A DNA stretch of 64,000 nucleotides from Nocardia cyriacigeorgica NBRC 100375 (GTDB lineage: Bacteria > Actinomycetota > Actinomycetes > Mycobacteriales > Mycobacteriaceae), in NCBI RefSeq assembly GCF_000308555.1, contig NZ_BAFY01000129.1:17397-81396 (forward strand). Reading direction: 5' to 3'. The position numbers and the translations under genes are program-made. Numbering within the stretch: the first letter of the stretch is position 1; each line of letters begins with the position of its first letter. Under the pieces are notes generated by a model that worked only from the letters and a program-made list of their open reading frames with translations, ran no database searches and was not told where the DNA came from. Positions 34,866 through 41,570 of the stretch are shown here, piece after piece.

Positions 34866-35345
34866 TCAGGCCGAGACCCGGTCGAGCCGCCGGCCGGGCA
34901 GCCAGCCGGCGCCGACGTGGGTGACCCGCCACCAGTCGACGTGCACGAGCAGCGCTTCCACCGGGGTGGCGAAGAACGGCTCGATCATCGGTTCCTTCTG
35001 CACCAGCGCCTGGAACGTCTCGTCCCGGTCGGCCGCATCACGCACCTCGATGGTGCCGAGGCCCTGGGCGAAAGGATCGGTGAATCCGCCGCTGACCACC
35101 TTGATGCCGACATTCGGGTTGGCGCGCAACGCCTCCAGGGTGCGCCCGCCCGATTCGAGGATCAGCGTGAGCCGGAACGGGTCGTCGTCGAGGTGGGCGA
35201 AGAAGGCGCTCGAGCACCAGTTCACGCCGTCCTTGGACGTCGCGAGATCGATGCTGGTGGTGGCGAGGATGCCGGCGAGCTTGTCCCGGACGTCCTGCTC
35301 GGTGATCTGTGCGTTCCCGGTGGTGGTGTCGGCGTCCGCTGACAT
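34866..35345 (-). CDS. Pyridoxamine 5'-phosphate oxidase-fold protein
   Basis: A 159-residue split-barrel protein of the PPOX/FMN-binding superfamily, with GILATTSIDLATSKDGVNWC, FAHLDDDPFRLTLILESGGR and a C-terminal VHVDWWRVTHVGAGWLPGRR. Such proteins bind FMN, F420 or heme and reduce small substrates; the cofactor here is not determinable by eye. It lies between two paralogous methyltransferases with 55 bp and 141 bp gaps. The ATG at 35345 has CAGGAGG upstream. Confidence 0.8.
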   Translation of the reverse strand: MSADADTTTGNAQITEQDVRDKLAGILATTSIDLATSKDGVNWCSSAFFAHLDDDPFRLTLILESGGRTLEALRANPNVGIKVVSGGFTDPFAQGLGTIEVRDAADRDETFQALVQKEPMIEPFFATPVEALLVHVDWWRVTHVGAGWLPGRRLDRVSA

Positions 35346-35400
35346 TGCGGCCTCCTGTAATCGTGTGAATCGAATGCGAACTGTGGAACGGAAGTGCGAG

Positions 35401-36234
35401 TTACGGCTTGCGGCCTACGCCACCGATGATCAGGTACTCGTCCGGGACGCGCTCGCGCTCGTCGGGACCCCATGGCCACCAGTCGTCCAGCGGTACCAGT
35501 CCCGGCTCGAGCAGCTCGAGCCCGTCGAAGAACGGCATGAGTTCCTCGCGGGTGCGCCAGCGGCCGGTGCCGAGGCCCTCGTCGTGCAGGGCGCGCTCGG
35601 CACGACGGGCCAGCTGGTGCAGTTCGGCGTCTTCGTCGCCGGGATCGAAGAAATGGCTGATCATGACGTAGGAGCCGGGCGCGAGCCGCTCGATGTATTC
35701 GGCCATGATGCCCGCCGGATCGCGATCGTCGTCGACGTGATGCAATGTGCCGCACTGCATCATCAGCAGCGGCTTGCTCAGGTCGAGATACTGGTTCACC
35801 GCCGGATGGCCGAGGACTTCGTCGGGCTTGGTGAGATCGAGATCGAGGAAGTGGGTGTACTCGTTGGCCTCGAGTAGTTCCTTGCCCCGCCGCACGCACA
35901 CCGGGTCGTTGTCGACATAGACGACCATGACCTCCGCGCCGAGTTCCTGGGCGATCTCATGGGTGTTCTTCTGCGTCGGCAGCCCGCTGCCCAGATCCAG
36001 GATCTGGGTAATGCCCGCTTGACTTGTCAGGTAGCGCACCACCCGTTCGAGCCAGCGCCGGTTCGCCACGCCGACCGCGTTCTGGTTGGGCACCACGGTG
36101 AGTAGGTGTTCGTATACTTTGCGATCGACCTCGAACCAGTCCGTGCCGCCCAGTCCGTAGTCGTAGACGCGGGCAATGCTCGGCGTGTCAGGGTCGACAC
36201 GCCGAGCGAGATCCTCATCTTCCATCGGCATCAT
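35401..36234 (-). CDS. SAM-dependent methyltransferase, Methyltransf_19 (DUF574) family, second copy
   Basis: A 277-residue paralogue of the protein at 33885. The signatures recur with changes: SIARVYDYGLGGTDWFEVDR, RWLERVVRYLTSQAGITQIL, DLGSGLPTQKNTHEIAQ, VVYVDNDPVCVRRG and MMQCGTLHHVDDDRDP. Three starts are close together (ATGs at 36234, 36231 and 36225); GAGAGGAG upstream suits the first two. It is divergent from a DUF5753 XRE regulator across about 350 bp, a frequent pairing. Substrate unknown. Confidence 0.87.
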   Translation of the reverse strand: MMPMEDEDLARRVDPDTPSIARVYDYGLGGTDWFEVDRKVYEHLLTVVPNQNAVGVANRRWLERVVRYLTSQAGITQILDLGSGLPTQKNTHEIAQELGAEVMVVYVDNDPVCVRRGKELLEANEYTHFLDLDLTKPDEVLGHPAVNQYLDLSKPLLMMQCGTLHHVDDDRDPAGIMAEYIERLAPGSYVMISHFFDPGDEDAELHQLARRAERALHDEGLGTGRWRTREELMPFFDGLELLEPGLVPLDDWWPWGPDERERVPDEYLIIGGVGRKP

Positions 36235-36585
36235 GGGGCTCCTCTCCCATCGGCTCCCACGACTGTGAACTCTACGCATCACACGTACGCCGCGCGCGGT
36301 ATCGAGAAGAAGTTATGCCGTTGTCCCGCTGCGACATCCGCGCGCATCGGTCATCGACGGAGCAAACGGTCATACCCGGCGGGCGCCGCGGGCAATTCGG
36401 CGACCGACCAGTCTGTGCCGAGGGTGGGCGTCGGGTCGCCGGGCCGTCATCAGGATGATCGCCGACGGGTAACGGGCTCCGGTGGTTTCGCTGTAGGAGC
36501 GAGTAGGATCTGCAACCGACGCGGTGGAACCGGTGGGTGTGACCGGGCGGATCGCGGTCTATCCACTATCGGCCAGAGGCGGTCC
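36235..36585. promoter_or_regulatory. Divergent intergenic region between methyltransferase and DUF5753 regulator
   Basis: These 351 bp carry the promoters for both flanking genes. A TAGGAT -10-like hexamer occurs near 36509, but I see no confident -35, inverted repeat, RNA gene or additional ORF. Confidence 0.35.
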
Positions 36586-37482
36586 ATGACCAACGACCAG
36601 GACAACAGCGACAACGTGGAACTGCTTGTGGCAGAGCGTGGTCCAACGGTGATCCGGATCGCGCTCGGCAGCAGGTTGCGCCGGCTGCGGGAAAGTTGCG
36701 GTGTCAGCAGGGAAGCGGCCGGGGACGCCATTCGCGGTTCGCACGCCAAGATCAGCCGGCTCGAGCTGGGACGCACCGGGTTCAAGGAACGCGATATCCG
36801 CGATCTGCTCACCCTCTACGGCGTCACCGACGACGACAAGCGCGAGCCCTACCTCGATATGGCGCGTAAGGCCAACGACCCCGGCTGGTGGCAGAGCTAC
36901 AGCGACCTACTACCGGCGTGGTTCGAAACCTACGTCGGGCTCGAACAGGCGGCCACCACGATCCGCACCTACGAGGCCCAGTTCATTCCCGGCCTGTTGC
37001 AGACCGCCGACTACGCCCGCTCGGTCATCATGCTCGGCAACGACGACGAGACCGAACGCCGCGTCGCGGTCCGCATGCGCAGGCAGAAGATCCTGCACCG
37101 CAGGGCGGCGCCGACGCTGTGGGCCGTCATCGACGAGAATGCGCTACGCAGGCCCGTCGGCGGCATGAAGGTGCTGCGCGAGCAGATCGAACACCTGATC
37201 ACCATCTCCGACATGCCCAATGTGCGTATCCAGGTGCTGCCCTATTCGGCCGGCGGTCATTCCGCGGCCGGTGGGCCGTTCAGCATCCTGCGCTTCCCGG
37301 AACCCGAATTGCCCGACATCGTCTACACCGAACAGCTGACCAGCTCGCTCTACATGGAGAAGCGCCACGATGTGGAGCTGTACATGTCGGTGATGAATCA
37401 GCTCAGCGTGCAGGCCCTGTCGCCGGCCGAGAGCCTGCAATTCCTCTCACAGATCCTCGCCGACTACGCCGCGCGGGACTGA
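36586..37482 (+). CDS. XRE family regulator with DUF5753 domain
   Basis: A 298-residue regulator. The N-terminal helix-turn-helix (about residues 27-85) includes LGSRLRRLRESCGVSREAAG and IRGSHAKISRLELGRTGF. The DUF5753 domain follows, with YVGLEQAATTIRTYEAQFIP and GLLQTADYARSVIML as its hallmark. In streptomycetes these regulators are often paired with a DUF397 protein; none is adjacent here. The open frame continues upstream, but the ATG at 36586 gives the usual N-terminal length. Its 3' end overlaps the convergent tetR by 36 bp. Confidence 0.87.
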   Translation: MTNDQDNSDNVELLVAERGPTVIRIALGSRLRRLRESCGVSREAAGDAIRGSHAKISRLELGRTGFKERDIRDLLTLYGVTDDDKREPYLDMARKANDPGWWQSYSDLLPAWFETYVGLEQAATTIRTYEAQFIPGLLQTADYARSVIMLGNDDETERRVAVRMRRQKILHRRAAPTLWAVIDENALRRPVGGMKVLREQIEHLITISDMPNVRIQVLPYSAGGHSAAGGPFSILRFPEPELPDIVYTEQLTSSLYMEKRHDVELYMSVMNQLSVQALSPAESLQFLSQILADYAARD

Positions 37483-38241
37483 CCGACCGCGCATTCCGGA
37501 GTCGCCCGAGTCGATCGGTGTGTCGATGTTCGCCCCACCGCGCAGCCGCACCTCGAGCCCATCCAGGACCGAGATGAGCCCGAAGTCGAAGGCCACCGCG
37601 CGGGCCACGTCCAGATCCTGGGGCACGGTATGGCGGTAGTCGTGGATCATCTCGGGATAGTCGGCGCCCAGATCCTCGAGCACCGTCATCACGTTCGAGG
37701 TGTCGACATTGTCATCGCCGTAGGCGTTCTTCCAGGCGATCAACGGCAGGATCTGGCCGAGCACGAACGAGAACAGGGTGCCGGTGGCCAGATAGACGTC
37801 GTTGCCCTCGAAGCCGGCGCGAACGAAGGTGCGGCGCAGGCGGTCGGTCAGCCGCAAGGAGTTGGGGCCGATGCTGGGCAGCCGCCCCAGCAGTGTGGCG
37901 ACCCACGGATGGTTCAGCATGGTTTCGCGCATGCTGTAGGCGAACGCGGTCGAGACCTCCTGCCAGGAGTTCCGTTCGGGTTCGGGAACCCGGACCATGC
38001 CCCAGAATTCGTCGAGTACCAGCTCGAGTAGCTCGTCCTTGGTCGCCACGTACCAGTAGAGGCTGGTCGCGCCCGCTGCGAGCCGGGCGCCGAGCTTGCG
38101 CATGCTCAGCGCCTCCATGCCCTCGGTGTCGAGGATCTCGATCGCGGCCCGCACGATCTGATCGCGATGCAACCCGGAGGACTTGGGTTGGCGGGGTTCG
38201 CGGCTCCACACCGACTCGAACTGCTTGGTCACGGGGTTCAT
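37447..38241 (-). CDS. TetR family regulator of the adjacent efflux pump
   Basis: A 264-residue repressor. Helix-turn-helix: GLHRDQIVRAAIEILDTEGM, SMRKLGARLAAGATSLYWYV, ATKDELLELVLDEFWG. The C-terminal domain resembles the TetR_C_1 tetracycline-repressor type (RTFVRAGFEGNDVYLATGTL). A much longer open frame extends to 38736, but the ATG at 38241 is the natural start. It is divergent from the DHA2 transporter across 46 bp holding a near-perfect palindrome that overlaps the transporter -10, so it probably represses the pump until a drug-like ligand binds. The 3' end overlaps the convergent DUF5753 gene. Confidence 0.87.
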   Translation of the reverse strand: MNPVTKQFESVWSREPRQPKSSGLHRDQIVRAAIEILDTEGMEALSMRKLGARLAAGATSLYWYVATKDELLELVLDEFWGMVRVPEPERNSWQEVSTAFAYSMRETMLNHPWVATLLGRLPSIGPNSLRLTDRLRRTFVRAGFEGNDVYLATGTLFSFVLGQILPLIAWKNAYGDDNVDTSNVMTVLEDLGADYPEMIHDYRHTVPQDLDVARAVAFDFGLISVLDGLEVRLRGGANIDTPIDSGDSGMRGRSVPRGVVGEDL

Positions 38242-38272
38242 TCTATATTCGCTCGCACGCTGTTCGATTACT

Positions 38273-38287
38273 TCGTACACTGTGCGA
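38273..38287. promoter_or_regulatory. TetR operator overlapping the MFS promoter
   Basis: TCGTACA-C-TGTGCGA is a 15-bp palindrome with one mismatch. It contains TACACT (38276-38281), which is followed by 6 nt and the GTG at 38288, so bound repressor would cover the -10 of a leaderless promoter. A wider CTCGCAC/GTGCGAG repeat (38252-38258, 38282-38288) is also present. Confidence 0.6.
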
Positions 38288-39745
38288 GTGGAATCGAACG
38301 TTGTACGAGACCCCCGGCGCTGGTTGATCCTGGGTGTGCTCTGTCTGTCTCTGTTGGTGCTGATGATCGACGGCACGGTGCTGAATCTCGCGATCCCGTC
38401 GCTGATCCGGGAGCTGGGCGCCACCCCGTCGGATGTGCAGTGGATCCTCGACGCGTATGTCCTGGTCTTCGCGGGTCTACTGCTCACCGCGGGCAGCCTG
38501 TCGGACCGGTTCGGGCGGCGCCGGATGCTGGTGCTCGGTCTGGCCGTCTTCGGGGTGGCCTCACTGGCGGCCGTGCTGGCCACCGAACCCTGGCAGGTGA
38601 TCGGGGCGCGAGCCGCGATGGGCGTGGGCGGGTCACTGCTGATGCCGTCGACGCTGTCGATCCTGATGACGACCTTCGACCAGGAGGAACGACGGCTGGC
38701 GATGGCCGCGTGGACCACGGTGTCGATGGTCGGCATCGTGGCCGGCCCGACGCTCGGCGGTTTCCTGCTCGAACACTACTGGTGGGGTTCGGTGTTCCTG
38801 ATCAACATCCCGGTGGCCATCCTGGCGATCGCGGCCGCGCTGGTGCTGATGCCGGAGACGACCGGGGAGCAGCGGCCGGTCGATCTGGTCGGGGTGCTGC
38901 TATCGATCCTGGCGCTGGTCTCGGCGGTGTATGTGATCATCGAGCGGGAATGGAACCTCCCGGTGATCGGCCTCGCCGTGGTGTCCGCGGTCGCGTTCGT
39001 GGTGTGGGAGAGCCGATCCGAGCATCCGATGCTGCCGCTGGCGGTGTTCCGCAATCGCGATTTCACCGGCACCTGCCTGACGTTGTTGCTGATGGTCTTC
39101 GGTATGGGCGCGATCATGTTCATGCTCACCCAGTACCTGCAGTTCGTGCTCGGCTACGGGCCGATGAAGGCCGGGCTCGCACTGCTGCCGTACGCGGTGG
39201 CGGCGGCGGTGTGCAACGGGCTGGGCGCGACCCTCGGCAAGAAGTTGAGCAACAAGACCCTCATCGTGAGCGGTCTGCTGGTGATGGGTGTGGCGTTCGT
39301 AGTGCTCGCGACGGGCACCGGCTACGGCGCGGTGCTGGTGAGCATGCTGATCATGGGCGTCGGCGGCGGTCTCGCCGGACCCTCGGCCTACGCGGCGATC
39401 ATGAGCGCGATTCCGCTCGAGCACGCCGGCGTAGGGTCGGCCATGAACGACACCTTGCAGCAGGTGGGCATGGCGATCAGCATCGCGGTGCTCGGCAGCG
39501 TGCTGGCCGGGGTGTTCACCGCCAACATGCCCTCCGAGGCGCCGGAGCCGGCCCGCGAATCCATCGGTGCGGCTTTCGAACTCGGCTATACCGAACCGGC
39601 GAAGCTGGCCTTCACCGAGGCGATGTCTACCGGAGCGTGGATCAGCGCGGGCTTCAGCATCGCGGCCGCCGTGCTCGGCCTGGTGCTGTTGCGGGCCCGG
39701 CCGCCGCAGGCGATGGTGCCGGAGCCGGTCGCGGTACCGAGCTGA
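38288..39745 (+). CDS. MFS drug efflux transporter, DHA2 (EmrB/QacA) subfamily
   Basis: A 485-residue proton-driven exporter with about 14 transmembrane segments. DHA2 marks are LMIDGTVLNLAIPSLIREL (motif D1), LLLTAGSLSDRFGRRRMLVL (motif A), ARAAMGVGGSLLMPSTLSIL and motif C GIVAGPTLGGFLLEHYWWGS. I start at the GTG at 38288, which the leaderless -10 predicts; a GTG two codons earlier is possible. It is expected to export lipophilic drugs or metabolites under control of the divergent TetR. Confidence 0.9.
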   Translation: MESNVVRDPRRWLILGVLCLSLLVLMIDGTVLNLAIPSLIRELGATPSDVQWILDAYVLVFAGLLLTAGSLSDRFGRRRMLVLGLAVFGVASLAAVLATEPWQVIGARAAMGVGGSLLMPSTLSILMTTFDQEERRLAMAAWTTVSMVGIVAGPTLGGFLLEHYWWGSVFLINIPVAILAIAAALVLMPETTGEQRPVDLVGVLLSILALVSAVYVIIEREWNLPVIGLAVVSAVAFVVWESRSEHPMLPLAVFRNRDFTGTCLTLLLMVFGMGAIMFMLTQYLQFVLGYGPMKAGLALLPYAVAAAVCNGLGATLGKKLSNKTLIVSGLLVMGVAFVVLATGTGYGAVLVSMLIMGVGGGLAGPSAYAAIMSAIPLEHAGVGSAMNDTLQQVGMAISIAVLGSVLAGVFTANMPSEAPEPARESIGAAFELGYTEPAKLAFTEAMSTGAWISAGFSIAAAVLGLVLLRARPPQAMVPEPVAVPS

Positions 39746-39898
39746 GCGCGGAGCGGGTGCGTGTCGTCGCTGCCGCGCACCCGCCATGCGGTCGGCCGCT
39801 GCTGGGAGGGGAGTACCCTCGGAGACCGGACCGTACCGGTAGGGACCTTCGGGCCCGGCGAGAGTGGATCTCCGGTCCCCGACGAAGGAGCCGCTGTG

Positions 39899-40633
39899 AT
39901 GCCTGTGCCGCTGCGTGACAGTGCGATTCCCAAACATGAACAGTTGCGCGCCATCCTGCTGCACAAATGCACACGCGAACTCCAGCCGGGTGATCTGCTG
40001 ACCAGCGAGCGCAACCTGATGCAGGACTACGGCGTCAGCCGGATCACCGTGCGCGAGGCGATCGGCCAGCTGGTCAACGAAGGTCATCTGGTGCGCGTGC
40101 GCGGCAAAGGGACCTTCGTCGCGCATCGCCCAGTCCAGTCGCGGCTGCATCTGGCGTCGTTCACCGAGGAGATGCGCGCGCAAGGGCACCAGCCGACGAC
40201 GGTGGTGCTGATCGCCGAGGAGGACGCGGTGCCCGAGGCTTCGGGGCGGGCACTCGGCCTCGACGAGGGGGCGCGCGCCTACCACATCAAGCGGTTGCGC
40301 CTGGCCGACGGCGACCCGGTGAGCGTGGACGACGGCTGGTTCCACGCCGGACTGCTGCCGGGCTTGATCGAGGGGGATCTGACCGCCTCCATCTACCAGA
40401 CCTGCGCCGACCGCTACGGCCGCCCGATCGAACGCGCCACCCAGACCGTCGACGCCACCGCCGCCGACGCCGGCATCGCCGCATTGCTCGGCGTGAAAAG
40501 GAATGCGCCCGTGCTGCATTTCGACCGCATCTCCTTCAGCGGCGGCGTCGCGGTCGAACACACGCAGAGCTGGTACCGCTCCGACCGCTACCGGTTGCAG
40601 ATGGAGGTCGGGCACGAGCGCGAGCCGCGCTGA
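39899..40633 (+). CDS. dasR: GntR/HutC family regulator, DasR-like
   Basis: A 244-residue regulator with an N-terminal winged helix (PLRDSAIPKHEQLRAILLHK, DLLTSERNLMQDYGVSRITV, REAIGQLVNEGHLVRVRGKG) and a UTRA effector domain (SRLHLASFTEEMRAQGHQPT). In streptomycetes DasR controls GlcNAc uptake and use and is released by glucosamine-6-phosphate. The gene here lies beside a complete GlcNAc PTS and nagA/nagB, which supports the assignment; NagR/YvoA is the same group. GAAGGAG precedes a GTG at 39896 and the ATG at 39899; either may be used. A dre-like site lies in the EIIC/EIIB intergenic region. Confidence 0.82.
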   Translation: MPVPLRDSAIPKHEQLRAILLHKCTRELQPGDLLTSERNLMQDYGVSRITVREAIGQLVNEGHLVRVRGKGTFVAHRPVQSRLHLASFTEEMRAQGHQPTTVVLIAEEDAVPEASGRALGLDEGARAYHIKRLRLADGDPVSVDDGWFHAGLLPGLIEGDLTASIYQTCADRYGRPIERATQTVDATAADAGIAALLGVKRNAPVLHFDRISFSGGVAVEHTQSWYRSDRYRLQMEVGHEREPR

Positions 40634-40652
40634 CGGTTCGGGCCCTGCTGCG

Positions 40653-41123
40653 TTACCGCGGGATCGGAGTCCAAACGAACAGCGTCGCACCGGTTTCGAC
40701 ATCGGTCCCGATAGTGGCCGGGTCGATGGAATCGCGCGCCGAATCCATCACCACGATCGGACAGATGGCCGAGTATCCGGTGCCGTCGATCTCGGCCGGA
40801 TCGAACCGCACGATCGGCGTGCCGGCGTCGACGTCATCGCCTTCGGCGGCGAGCAGGGCGAACCCGGCGCCCGCGAGCTTCACCGTGTCGATCCCCAGAT
40901 GCGTGAGCACCCCGACACCATCGGCGCCGAGGATGACGAACGCGTGTGGATGCAGTTTCACGATCGTGCCCGCGATGGGCGCGAGGACGTCGAGGGCGCC
41001 ACGATCCCGGACCGGGTCGATGGCCACGCCCGAGCCGACCAGCTGACCGGCGAACACCGGATCGGGCACGTCGGCCAGTGCCAGGACCCGCCCCGGAAGT
41101 GGCGTCAGGACCGGCACCGTCAC
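40653..41123 (-). CDS. PTS glucose-family EIIA component (GlcNAc system)
   Basis: A 156-residue EIIA of the Crr type. It begins VTVPVLTPLPGRVLALADVP and has PVFAGQLVGSGVAIDP, the phosphorylation site in VGVLTHLGIDTVKLAGAGF (active His), and FDPAEIDGTGYSAICPIVV. It accepts phosphate from HPr and passes it to EIIB. The GTG start overlaps the EIIB stop (GTGA), so the two are translated together. The larger open frame upstream is the antisense of the EIIC region. Confidence 0.9.
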   Translation of the reverse strand: MTVPVLTPLPGRVLALADVPDPVFAGQLVGSGVAIDPVRDRGALDVLAPIAGTIVKLHPHAFVILGADGVGVLTHLGIDTVKLAGAGFALLAAEGDDVDAGTPIVRFDPAEIDGTGYSAICPIVVMDSARDSIDPATIGTDVETGATLFVWTPIPR

Positions 41124-41350
41124 AGCAGGTCCTCGATGTCTTCGGCGAGTGTGTCGGCCACCGGCCCCACCACGACCTGCACGACCGAGCCGGACCTGAG
41201 CACACCGTGCGCGCCTGCGGCTTTGAGCGCGGCCTCGTCCACCAAGCTCGCGTCCTTCACCTCGGTGCGCAGCCGGGTGATGCAGGCTTCGATCTCGACG
41301 ATATTGTCGGCGCCGCCGAGGCCGCTGATGATGGCGTCCGCTGTGGACAT
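41120..41350 (-). CDS. PTS EIIB component (GlcNAc/glucose family)
   Basis: A 76-residue stand-alone EIIB domain. The phospho-cysteine is C23 in NIVEIEACITRLRTEVKD, the family signature, followed by AGAHGVLRSGSVVQVVVGP. It transfers phosphate from EIIA to the sugar entering through EIIC. It is the first gene of a short EIIB-EIIA operon, divergent from the EIIC gene, with GGGAGA upstream of the ATG. Separate A, B and C polypeptides resemble the Streptomyces GlcNAc system. Confidence 0.92.
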   Translation of the reverse strand: MSTADAIISGLGGADNIVEIEACITRLRTEVKDASLVDEAALKAAGAHGVLRSGSVVQVVVGPVADTLAEDIEDLL

Positions 41351-41411
41351 GTGTTCTCCCTCGTTGGCTTTCCATGCTGGTGCCGGGTGTTACCTGGATC
41401 ATATGGTCCGA

Positions 41412-41460
41412 TTGACATCGGGCCACTACCTGGTCAAACTGGCAACTGGTTATGACCGGA
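41412..41460 (+). promoter_or_regulatory. EIIC promoter with dre-like element
   Basis: TTGACA (41412-41417), a 17-nt spacer and CAAACT (41435-41440) form a plausible promoter. ACTGGTTATGACCGGA (41445-41460) overlaps the expected start and resembles the DasR-responsive dre consensus at 11 of 16 positions by my count. A TATGAT -10-like hexamer (complement of 41398-41403) may serve the EIIB direction. Confidence 0.4.
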
Positions 41461-41570
41461 CAGTACCCGTCGGTGGCCCGGCCCATCCGGGTTTCCGCCG
41501 GATCCACGGGGGTGTCTCCGGTGGCTCCACCACGGCGAAGCGCCGCGTTCCGGCGACGAAGAAGGTCGAT

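Noticed and set aside
35222..36282. Reading the two Methyltransf_19 genes as a recent duplication
   Set aside because: The paralogues share family motifs but differ throughout (SLGGKDNYDVD versus GLGGTDWFEVD), so the duplication, if any, is old.
38283..39918. Long alternative plus-strand frame across the MFS gene
   Set aside because: Arg/Gly-rich translation out of phase with a clear 14-helix transporter.
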